Below the pieces are notes generated by a model. It searched no databases and had not been told where the DNA came from. It saw only the letters and a program-made list of their open reading frames with translations. Positions 6,172 through 11,232 of a stretch of DNA of 11,232 nucleotides are shown here, in pieces. Both the position numbers and the translations under genes were made by a program. This DNA is from Acetobacteraceae bacterium. GTDB taxonomy: Bacteria > Pseudomonadota > Alphaproteobacteria > Acetobacterales > Acetobacteraceae. The first letter of the stretch is position 1. Each line of letters opens with the position of its first letter. The DNA lies in assembly GCA_947476855.1 (NCBI GenBank), contig CANJSR010000132.1, positions 1 through 11,232 on the forward strand, given 5' to 3'.

Positions 6172-7521
6172 ATGACCTTGAGCGCGACCGTCATGAAGTC
6201 CCTGAAGCACCCAGCCCGCCTGGTTCCGATCGCGTTCCTGGTCGTGATCGCCCTGGGCACCCTGCTGCTGATGCTGCCGGTGGCGCGGGCCGGCGCGGGC
6301 TCCGCCCCCTTGCTGACCGCGCTGTTCACCGCGACCTCCGCCGTCTGCGTCACCGGGCTGGTGGTCCAGGACATGGCGACCTATTGGTCACCCGCCGGAC
6401 ACGCGGTGATCCTGGCGCTCGTGCAGATCGGCGGCTTCGGCATCATGAGCGGCGCGACCCTGCTGAGCCTGCTGGTCACGCGCCGCCTGCGCCTCAGCAC
6501 CCGCCTGATCGCGCAGTCCGAAACCCGGGGCCTCGCGCTGGGGGACGTGGTCACCGTGCTCAAGCTGGTGCTGGGCGTGACCATCGCCGTGGAGGCGATG
6601 CTCGCCGCCATCCTGACGCTGCGCCTGCGTTTCGGCCATGGCGAACCCTGGGCGGATGCGCTCTGGAACGGCGCATTCCAGGCTGTGTCGGCCTTCACGA
6701 ATGCCGGCATCGCGTCCTACTCGGAAGGCATGGTGCGGTTCGTCGCCGATCCGGTCGTGCTGGTGCCGATCATGCTGGGGGTCATCGTGGGCGGGATCGG
6801 GATGCCCGTGCTGTATGACCTGCGCCAGCAGCCCCGCAATCCCGGGCGCTGGTCACTTCACACCAAGATCACCCTTCTGGGCACCGCCGTCCTGCTGCCC
6901 GCGGGCATGCTGGCGACCCTACTGTTCGAGTGGAACAACCCCGGCACGCTGGGCGCGCTCGACGCGCCGGGACGGGTGCTGAACGCGCTGTTCCATTCCG
7001 TCATGGCGCGCTCGGGCGGGTTCAACACCGTAGACCTCGGCCAGATGCGGACCGAGACGCTGTCGATCACCTATGGCCTGATGCTGATCGGCGGCGGCAG
7101 CGCCAGTACCGCGGGCGGCATCAAGGTCGGCACCTTCATCATCCTGATCCTGATCATCTGGGCCGAGGTCCGGGGGGAGCCCGACTCGGTCGCCTTCGGC
7201 CGCCGGGTCGCCCGCGATGCCCAGCGCCAGGCTGTGACCATCGCGCTGATGGCCGTCGGCATGGTCTACACGGGGACATTGCTGCTGCTCAGCCTGAGCG
7301 ACCTGCCATTGCGGGACGCGGTGTTCGAGACGATATCCACCTTCGCGACGGTCGGGCTTTCCACCGGCGTGACGCCGACCCTGCCGCCGGCCGCCCAGGT
7401 CCTGATCATCGTGTTGATGTTCGTGGGCCGCGTCGGCACGATCACCGTGGCCGCCGCGCTCGCGCTGCGCGGCCGGCAGAACCCCTTCCGCTACCCCGAG
7501 GAGCGCCCGATCGTTGGCTAG
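6172..7521 (+). CDS. ktrB: KtrB/TrkH-type potassium channel-like uptake subunit
   Basis: 449 residues, an inner-membrane K+ translocating subunit of the superfamily of K+ transporters. All four pore-loop signatures can be read: ATSAVCVTGL (54-63), SAFTNAGIAS (173-182), MARSGGFNTVDLG (278-290) and STFATVGLSTG (389-399). Each carries the selectivity-filter glycine (G62, G179, G282 or G283, G395). The glycine-rich LIGGGSASTAGGIKVGT (305-321) is the intramembrane gating loop. Length and lack of a long extra N-terminal region favour the KtrB-like form over E. coli TrkH. The ATG at 6172 is preferred; a second at 6193 lies just before the first membrane helix, and neither has a strong ribosome site. 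The gene overlaps the RCK regulator gene downstream by 8 bases, so the two subunits are made together. Confidence 0.92.
   Translation: MTLSATVMKSLKHPARLVPIAFLVVIALGTLLLMLPVARAGAGSAPLLTALFTATSAVCVTGLVVQDMATYWSPAGHAVILALVQIGGFGIMSGATLLSLLVTRRLRLSTRLIAQSETRGLALGDVVTVLKLVLGVTIAVEAMLAAILTLRLRFGHGEPWADALWNGAFQAVSAFTNAGIASYSEGMVRFVADPVVLVPIMLGVIVGGIGMPVLYDLRQQPRNPGRWSLHTKITLLGTAVLLPAGMLATLLFEWNNPGTLGALDAPGRVLNALFHSVMARSGGFNTVDLGQMRTETLSITYGLMLIGGGSASTAGGIKVGTFIILILIIWAEVRGEPDSVAFGRRVARDAQRQAVTIALMAVGMVYTGTLLLLSLSDLPLRDAVFETISTFATVGLSTGVTPTLPPAAQVLIIVLMFVGRVGTITVAAALALRGRQNPFRYPEERPIVG
7498..7503 (+). promoter_or_regulatory. Ribosome binding site that supports the TTG start of ktrA
   Basis: GAGGAG inside the last codons of ktrB, 10 bases before the TTG at 7514. 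No in-frame ATG precedes the Rossmann GxGxxG, and the ATG at 7524 is in another frame and stops within nine codons. TTG with this site is therefore the best start, and it would be translationally coupled to ktrB termination. Confidence 0.6.
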
Positions 7522-8179
7522 GCATGGATCCGAAAATGGCGTTGTCGTGATCGGCCTGGGACGCTTCGGCAGCGCCGTGGCCGAAACCCTGGTGCGCCTG
7601 GAACACGACGTCCTGGGGATCGATGAGAACGCGGAACTGGTGCAGTCCTGGTCGGATCGGTTGACCCATGTCGTGCAGGCCGACACGACGCAGACCGAGA
7701 CGCTGCGCCGGCTGGGCGTGCAGGATTTCGGCTGCGCGGTGGTGGCCATCGGCTCGGACCTGGAAGCGAGCGTGCTGACCGTGCTGGCGCTGGCCGAGCT
7801 TGGCGTGCCCGATATCTGGGCGAAGGCGATGGGGACCAAGCATGGCCGTATCCTGGAACGCACCGGCGCGCATCACGTCGTCTTCCCCGAGGCGGCGATG
7901 GGGGAACGGGTGGCGCGTCTGGTCACCGGGCGGATGATTGACTTCATCGAACTGGACGACGGATTCGCCATCGCCAAAACGCGTGTCCCGCGCGAGGCCG
8001 TGGGCAAGCCGCTCGGCGTGAGCGGCCTGCGGAGCAAGTACGGCGTGACCGTGGTCTGCGTGAAACGCCCCAAGCAGGATTTCACCTATGCCCAGGCCGA
8101 CACGGTGCCGGAGCAGCCGGACATCCTGATCGTCGCCGGTCCCACCGCGAAGGTGGAACGCTTCGCCAGCCTGGGCTGA
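7514..8179 (+). CDS. ktrA: KtrA/TrkA-type RCK regulatory subunit of K+ uptake
   Basis: 221 residues, the typical size of a single RCK protein (E. coli TrkA is a tandem of about 460). The N-terminal Rossmann domain (about 9-125) has VVVIGLGRFGSAVAETL with G14-x-G16-x2-G19, and the acidic D37 after strand 2 (VLGID), as expected for nucleotide binding (NAD(H)/ATP/ADP). The RCK_C domain is about 135-221. Cytoplasmic rings of this protein gate the KtrB channel in response to nucleotides. The start is TTG at 7514, which overlaps the ktrB stop (7519-7521) and keeps the first strand intact. A short overlap like this indicates translational coupling and balanced subunit synthesis. An 87-base gap to the tRNA gene follows, with no obvious intrinsic terminator. 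Confidence 0.9.
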   Translation: MARHGSENGVVVIGLGRFGSAVAETLVRLEHDVLGIDENAELVQSWSDRLTHVVQADTTQTETLRRLGVQDFGCAVVAIGSDLEASVLTVLALAELGVPDIWAKAMGTKHGRILERTGAHHVVFPEAAMGERVARLVTGRMIDFIELDDGFAIAKTRVPREAVGKPLGVSGLRSKYGVTVVCVKRPKQDFTYAQADTVPEQPDILIVAGPTAKVERFASLG

Positions 8180-8225
8180 GCGGTTTGGGCACAAGAAAGG
8201 TTTTTCCTCTCGACCAAGTCAGGCG

Positions 8226-8254
8226 TTGCGGCGCGCCATCCATGTTGCTAAACC
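8226..8254 (+). promoter_or_regulatory. Possible promoter of tRNA-Pro
   Basis: TTGCGG (8226-8231), a 17-base spacer, then TAAACC (8249-8254), ending 12 bases before the mature 5' end of the tRNA. The spacing and placement fit a tRNA promoter; the -10 matches only 3 of 6 consensus bases. Confidence 0.4.
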
Positions 8255-8266
8255 CCGCCGGCCGGT

Positions 8267-8343
8267 CGGAGCGTAGCGCAGTCTGGTAGCGCATCAGTCT
8301 GGGGGACTGGGGGTCGTGGGTTCGAATCCCGCCGCTCCGACCA
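8267..8343 (+). tRNA. tRNA-Pro, anticodon GGG
   Basis: 77 bases that fold as a complete cloverleaf. The acceptor stem CGGAGCG pairs with CGCTCCG, followed by discriminator A and an encoded CCA (8341-8343). The D arm is GCGC...GCGC. The anticodon stem TCAGT/ACTGG (one T-G pair) encloses loop CTGGGGG, with anticodon GGG at 8301-8303. The variable segment is GGGTC, and the T arm is GTGGG-TTCGAAT-CCCGC. The C1-G72 pair and A73 are proline identity features. It reads proline codons CCC and CCU. It stands between ktrA and the convergent MFS gene, whose stop lies 10 bases away. Confidence 0.97.
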
Positions 8344-8353
8344 ACTTCTCCCC

Positions 8354-9652
8354 TCATTGCCGTCCCGGGACAGCCCTGACCTTCCGCGGCGCCGCCATCC
8401 AGACCGATATCGTCGACACGCCGCACAGCGCGATTGCCAGCAGGAACGCCAGGCGATAGCTGCCGGTCAGGTCATGCATCATGCCGGCCGCCCAGGGTCC
8501 CACGGCCCCGCCGCCCACCATGGCCACCGTGATCACGCCGAAGATGGCGCCGAAATGCGGACCCTCGAAAATCTCGGCCACGATCGGCCCCATCACAGCC
8601 GTCATCGCATAGCCGAGCAGCCCCTGGCTCAGAATCATCAGGTACAGCAGCGTGTGGGTGGGGGCGGTCTCCATCGCGATCAGCAGCGCGTAGCACAGCG
8701 CAAAGCCCAGGTTGGACAGGCTCCAGATCCATTCCCGGCCAATCCGGTCCGACAGCGCGCCGCCCACGATCTGGCCGGGGATACCCACGATACTGACCAG
8801 CCCCAGCGCCCAGGCGGCTTCCATGGAGCCGAATCCGATCTCGGTCAGGTACTTGGTCTGATGGACCTGGATGGCGTACCAGGCATACAGCGCGCCGAAA
8901 TACCCCAGGCAGAGCCACCAGAACGGGCGGGTCCGCAGCGCGCGGGGCAGAGTCCACTCCGTCGCGGCCCAGACCGGGTTGACGATCCGCAGCCGCCGCC
9001 GCCCGTCCCCGCCAGCACCCGACCGGTCGCCATCGGCGAACAGGCCCAGGTCGGACGGCCGGCGCCAGATGAACAGGTTGATCGGGCCGAGCACGAGGAG
9101 GGCCATGATGCCCATGGTCCAGCAGGCGGCGCGCCAGCCCTCGGTCTGGATCATGGCCTGGAGCCAGGGCAGCAGGACCAGCGCGCCCACGCCGGCGCCC
9201 GAGAAGGCGATGCCGATCGCCATCCCCCGCCGGCGGGAAAACCAGTTCGGCAGATAAAGTGACTGCACGGTATAGCCCATGCAGTTCACCCCCGCCCCGA
9301 CCAGGGTGCCGAGCGTCAGGTAAAGCCCGACCGGACTGCTGATCAGCGTGCCTCCGAGCAGCCCGCTGCCGAGAAGAACAACGCCAGACAGGACGACGGG
9401 GCGGGGGCCATGCCGATCCACCGCCCGCCCGACGATCGGCCCGAGTACGGCGGAGACGAGGAAGCCAAACGAAAACGCCCCCGCCGCCAGGCCGCGATCC
9501 CACCCGAACTCCTGGATCAGCGGCGGCATCAGCAGGGAGAACGCGGTGCGGGCCGTCACGCTGACCGCCATCGTGACGAAGGCGATCGCCACGATGACCC
9601 AGCCGAAGAAGAACGGCAGGCGCTGAAGCCGGTTCACCGGCGCTCGGTCCAT
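8354..9652 (-). CDS. MFS transporter, probable monocarboxylate/OFA-like subgroup
   Basis: 432 residues forming about 12 membrane helices. The N-half begins LPFFFGWVIVAIAFVTMAVS and has the MFS loop 2-3 motif GRAVDRHGPRP (75-85). The C-half carries its repeat, GGALSDRIGREW (297-308). A charged central loop (about 197-238, Gly/Arg-rich) joins the halves. The opening FFFGW helix and the ANRTAF-like stretch (VTARTAFSLLMPPLIQEFGW) are common in MFS proteins for organic anions. It would move a small organic solute across the inner membrane by proton coupling. The ATG at 9652 has only a weak GGAA upstream. The M20 amidohydrolase gene is 85 bases upstream on the same strand, so joint transcription and a shared substrate are plausible. 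The gap also contains TATAGC (plus-strand 9703-9708), a possible separate -10. Confidence 0.85.
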   Translation of the reverse strand: MDRAPVNRLQRLPFFFGWVIVAIAFVTMAVSVTARTAFSLLMPPLIQEFGWDRGLAAGAFSFGFLVSAVLGPIVGRAVDRHGPRPVVLSGVVLLGSGLLGGTLISSPVGLYLTLGTLVGAGVNCMGYTVQSLYLPNWFSRRRGMAIGIAFSGAGVGALVLLPWLQAMIQTEGWRAACWTMGIMALLVLGPINLFIWRRPSDLGLFADGDRSGAGGDGRRRLRIVNPVWAATEWTLPRALRTRPFWWLCLGYFGALYAWYAIQVHQTKYLTEIGFGSMEAAWALGLVSIVGIPGQIVGGALSDRIGREWIWSLSNLGFALCYALLIAMETAPTHTLLYLMILSQGLLGYAMTAVMGPIVAEIFEGPHFGAIFGVITVAMVGGGAVGPWAAGMMHDLTGSYRLAFLLAIALCGVSTISVWMAAPRKVRAVPGRQ

Positions 9653-9737
9653 GGGCGTGTTCCGCGATCGCTCCGGCGGCGCGATGCCGGACCGGGGCGC
9701 GCGCTATACCCTGGGGACCGAGGCGGGAAAAGGAACC

Positions 9738-10937
9738 CTACCCCGCCAGGATCGCCGCCGCCGCGTCGGCCACCACCTGGCAGCCGAGGACGATATCCTC
9801 ATCAGCCGTATTCTCCGACCAATGATGGCTGATCCCCCCGATGCTCGGCACGAACAGCATGGCGGCGGGGATGCGGGTCGAGACGATCTGCGCGTCGTGC
9901 CCCGCCCCGCTGGGCATGCGCTGGTGCAGGCCGGGAGCATGCGTCTCGGCCGCCTTGTCCAGGGCATCCTGGAACGCCGGGCTCATGGCCGCGGGGACGG
10001 TCTGGCTGCGTTCGGCGACGGTGACGCGGCAGGGACCCTCATTCGCCTCGGCCACCAGTTGCGCGAAGGCGGTGTCCAGCCTGTCGAGCACGGCCGGATC
10101 GGTGTCGCGGAACTGGAACAGGCACTCCGCCCGGCCCGGCACGATGCTGGGCTGGTTGGGTTCCAGGAGGATGCGCCCCATGGTCCAGACCGTCCGCGGG
10201 CCGGCGATCTTGGGGAACAGGTCATGGATCGCGACCGACAGCCGAGCGAGGGCGACGCCGGCGTCCTTGCGGATCGACATCCGCGTGGTGCCGGCATGGT
10301 TCTGCACGCCGTCCACGACGATACGGAAGCGACGGCTGCCGACGATCGCGGTGACGACGCCGATCTTCAGCCCCAGATCCTCAAGCTCCGCGCCCTGCTC
10401 GATATGTGCCTCGATGTAGCCGCGATATCGCGCGGGATCGACTTCCGGGCGCGGCCGGCCGGCAAAACCCGCCTGCGCCAGGGCTTCGCGCAGGGACTGG
10501 CCGGTGTTGCGGTTGCCCAGCGTGTCCATCTCCGCCTCGGTCAGCAGGCCGCAGAACGACCGCGCGCCGATGAAGGAGCCGAAATGCCCTTCCTCATCGG
10601 CGAAGGCGGTGACATCGATCCCCTGCCTCAGCGCGCGGGCGACTTCCAGCCCGTACAGCACGCCCATCGCGCCATCCAGCCAACCGGCATGGTTCTGGGT
10701 TTCCAGGTGCGACCCCATCAGCAGTTTCAGCCCCGGGGCCGGACAGCGGCCATGCACGTTACCGATCCCGTCGATCGAGGCAGTCAGCCCGGCCTCGGTC
10801 AACCGTCCGGCGAGCCAATGGCGGGATTGCACATCCTCGGGTGAGAAAGTTGGCCGGTGAACACCGGTTTTGTACTCGCCCATCTTCCGAAGCGTATACA
10901 GATCATTCAGCAGGCGTTGGCCATCGATGTTCGGCAT
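9738..10937 (-). CDS. M20-family Zn-dependent amidohydrolase (N-carbamoyl-amino-acid hydrolase/allantoate amidohydrolase type)
   Basis: 399 residues, the usual length. Metal-site motifs are in order: GSHLETQNHAGWLDGAMGV (H77, bridging D88), FADEEGHFGSFIGARSFCG (E115 and E116, general base plus ligand), YIEAHIEQGAELE (H178) and GGISHHWSENT (H371, E375). The dimerisation-domain motif VQNHAGTTRM (211-220) and MPSGAGHDAQ (341-350) are typical of the carbamoylase, ureidopropionase and allantoate amidohydrolase branch. One oddity is HLE where most members have HLD (residue 79). The enzyme hydrolyses a carbamoyl or amidine C-N bond of an amino-acid-like substrate in the cytoplasm; which one is not clear. 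The start at 10937 has GGAGG at 7 bases; an ATG at 10970 would lie upstream of that site and is rejected. The gene lies upstream of the MFS gene in the same direction. Confidence 0.88.
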   Translation of the reverse strand: MPNIDGQRLLNDLYTLRKMGEYKTGVHRPTFSPEDVQSRHWLAGRLTEAGLTASIDGIGNVHGRCPAPGLKLLMGSHLETQNHAGWLDGAMGVLYGLEVARALRQGIDVTAFADEEGHFGSFIGARSFCGLLTEAEMDTLGNRNTGQSLREALAQAGFAGRPRPEVDPARYRGYIEAHIEQGAELEDLGLKIGVVTAIVGSRRFRIVVDGVQNHAGTTRMSIRKDAGVALARLSVAIHDLFPKIAGPRTVWTMGRILLEPNQPSIVPGRAECLFQFRDTDPAVLDRLDTAFAQLVAEANEGPCRVTVAERSQTVPAAMSPAFQDALDKAAETHAPGLHQRMPSGAGHDAQIVSTRIPAAMLFVPSIGGISHHWSENTADEDIVLGCQVVADAAAAILAG

Positions 10938-10944
10938 GAGGCGA

Positions 10945-10949
10945 CCTCC
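10945..10949 (-). promoter_or_regulatory. Strong ribosome binding site that sets the start of the amidohydrolase
   Basis: GGAGG on the minus strand with 7 bases to the ATG at 10937. It lies downstream of the alternative ATG at 10970, so it selects the shorter 399-residue protein beginning MPNIDGQRLL. Confidence 0.7.
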
Positions 10950-10953
10950 AGTG

Positions 10954-10970
10954 ATATTGCAGTGCAACAT
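10954..10970. promoter_or_regulatory. Palindrome TTGCAGTGCAA, candidate operator of the amidohydrolase gene
   Basis: A perfect 11-bp dyad (10957-10967), with two further matching pairs outside one mismatch. It lies 7 bases upstream of the GGAGG of the M20 gene and is placed to overlap its transcription start or leader. A bound repressor could control the hydrolase/transporter unit. The regulator is not identified. Confidence 0.3.
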
Positions 10971-11049
10971 GGCTGGTGTGACCGGATCAAGCCCCGAGGA
11001 CGGCCAAACCCCACCTGGATACGCCTGAATCGTGTACTCGTCCGGTTCA

Positions 11050-11067
11050 CTGTCATCAAACCTTCAT
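11050..11067 (+). promoter_or_regulatory. Pho box (PhoB binding site) of pstS
   Basis: CTGTCAT-CAAA-CCTTCAT: two 7-base direct repeats separated by 4 bases, the E. coli/alphaproteobacterial PhoB box layout. The first half is a perfect CTGTCAT and the second has two mismatches. It lies 77 bases before the pstS start, where PhoB would replace -35 contacts. No good -10 hexamer is seen about 10 bases downstream, as is usual for activator-dependent promoters. PhoB-P would induce the operon under phosphate limitation. Confidence 0.8.
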
Positions 11068-11144
11068 AAAAGTGAAACAGAGCCGTCTTCGGTCGCGCCT
11101 AGCTTCCGCCTCGCATTCAGACCCGAATCCCGAAGGGGACCATC

Positions 11145-11232
11145 ATGAATTTCGCAACCACCGCGCTTGCCATCACCCTGTCCGGCCTTGCCTGGTCGGC
11201 ACAGGCCCAGCAGATCACCGGCGCGGGCGCCA
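11145..11232 (+). CDS. pstS: Phosphate ABC transporter substrate-binding protein PstS, N-terminal fragment
   Basis: The first 29 codons before the window ends: MNFATTALAITLSGLAWSAQ, then AQQITGAGA. This is a Sec signal peptide with an AQA cleavage site (after residue 21), followed by the ITGAGA start of mature PstS, where the family continues with the phosphate-binding loop. The protein would be periplasmic and deliver phosphate to PstCAB. AAGGGG at 11133-11138, 6 bases before the ATG, supports the start. The Pho box upstream independently supports the identity. Unusually, the n-region before the hydrophobic core has no Lys or Arg, which is atypical for a Sec signal. pstC, pstA, pstB and phoU probably follow beyond the edge. 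Confidence 0.85.
   Translation, partial: MNFATTALAITLSGLAWSAQAQQITGAGA

Noticed and set aside
4959..6818. 619-codon plus-strand open frame
   Set aside because: It runs antisense through the flavin monooxygenase gene and out of frame into ktrB. Its composition is Arg/Gly/Pro/Ala-rich with no domain, as expected of a shadow frame in GC-rich DNA.
8267..8353. tRNA-Pro as an integration (att) site of a mobile element
   Set aside because: No integrase, no direct repeat of the tRNA 3' end, and ordinary genes on both sides.
9651..10844. 397-codon plus-strand frame over the amidohydrolase gene
   Set aside because: The opposite strand carries all M20 motifs in order; this frame is His/Arg/Pro-rich noise.
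10857..11069. 70-codon plus-strand frame before pstS
   Set aside because: It begins inside the antisense amidohydrolase gene, crosses the Pho box and has no ribosome site or family features.
1..11232. Search for CRISPR arrays, IS elements, toxin-antitoxin pairs, phage genes or a defence system
   Set aside because: No repeat-spacer pattern, transposase, integrase or known defence domain was found in any frame I could interpret.

Overview
The window is GC-rich chromosomal DNA, densely coded on both strands, with short intergenic gaps. Gene families and base composition suggest an alphaproteobacterium. The C-terminal domain of the methyltransferase at 3000-4133 (arginine-rich strand, then an RWTDGD-type motif near the end) resembles one I associate with Acetobacteraceae (Rhodospirillales). 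That placement is an inference, not a proof. I see no insertion sequence, integrase, phage gene or CRISPR array.

Left part (1-2257). A minus-strand pair, a DUF35 zinc-ribbon/OB-fold protein followed by the start of a thiolase, runs off the left edge. Next comes a plus-strand remnant of a luciferase-like flavin monooxygenase, lacking its N-terminal part and its usual C-terminus and ending at a perfect 16-bp hairpin. An intact phytanoyl-CoA dioxygenase-type Fe(II)/2-oxoglutarate oxygenase follows. It converges on a 49-residue DUF3096 membrane protein on the minus strand.

Middle (2421-6047). A membrane-associated protein of unknown function with conserved-looking Cys/His residues ends one base before the stop of the convergent two-domain methyltransferase. 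Divergent from the methyltransferase is a cupin-like protein. This converges on an acyl-CoA dehydrogenase-fold protein of the flavin monooxygenase (HsaA/DszC-like) type.

Right part (6172-11232). A two-gene K+ uptake operon encodes the channel subunit KtrB/TrkH and the RCK regulator KtrA/TrkA; the second gene starts at a TTG that overlaps the first gene's stop. A tRNA-Pro(GGG) gene follows. On the minus strand, an M20-family amidohydrolase (carbamoylase/allantoate-amidohydrolase type) lies upstream of an MFS transporter, plausibly a transport-and-hydrolysis pair. At the right edge the first 29 codons of pstS (periplasmic phosphate-binding protein) appear behind a recognisable Pho box, so a phosphate-starvation operon begins there.

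Overall this looks like ordinary housekeeping plus accessory catabolism arranged in one- or two-gene units. I do not see a convincing novel multi-gene system. The best leads are the Cys/His membrane protein, the two-domain methyltransferase, the degraded monooxygenase, the HxE variant in the M20 enzyme, and several candidate operators.
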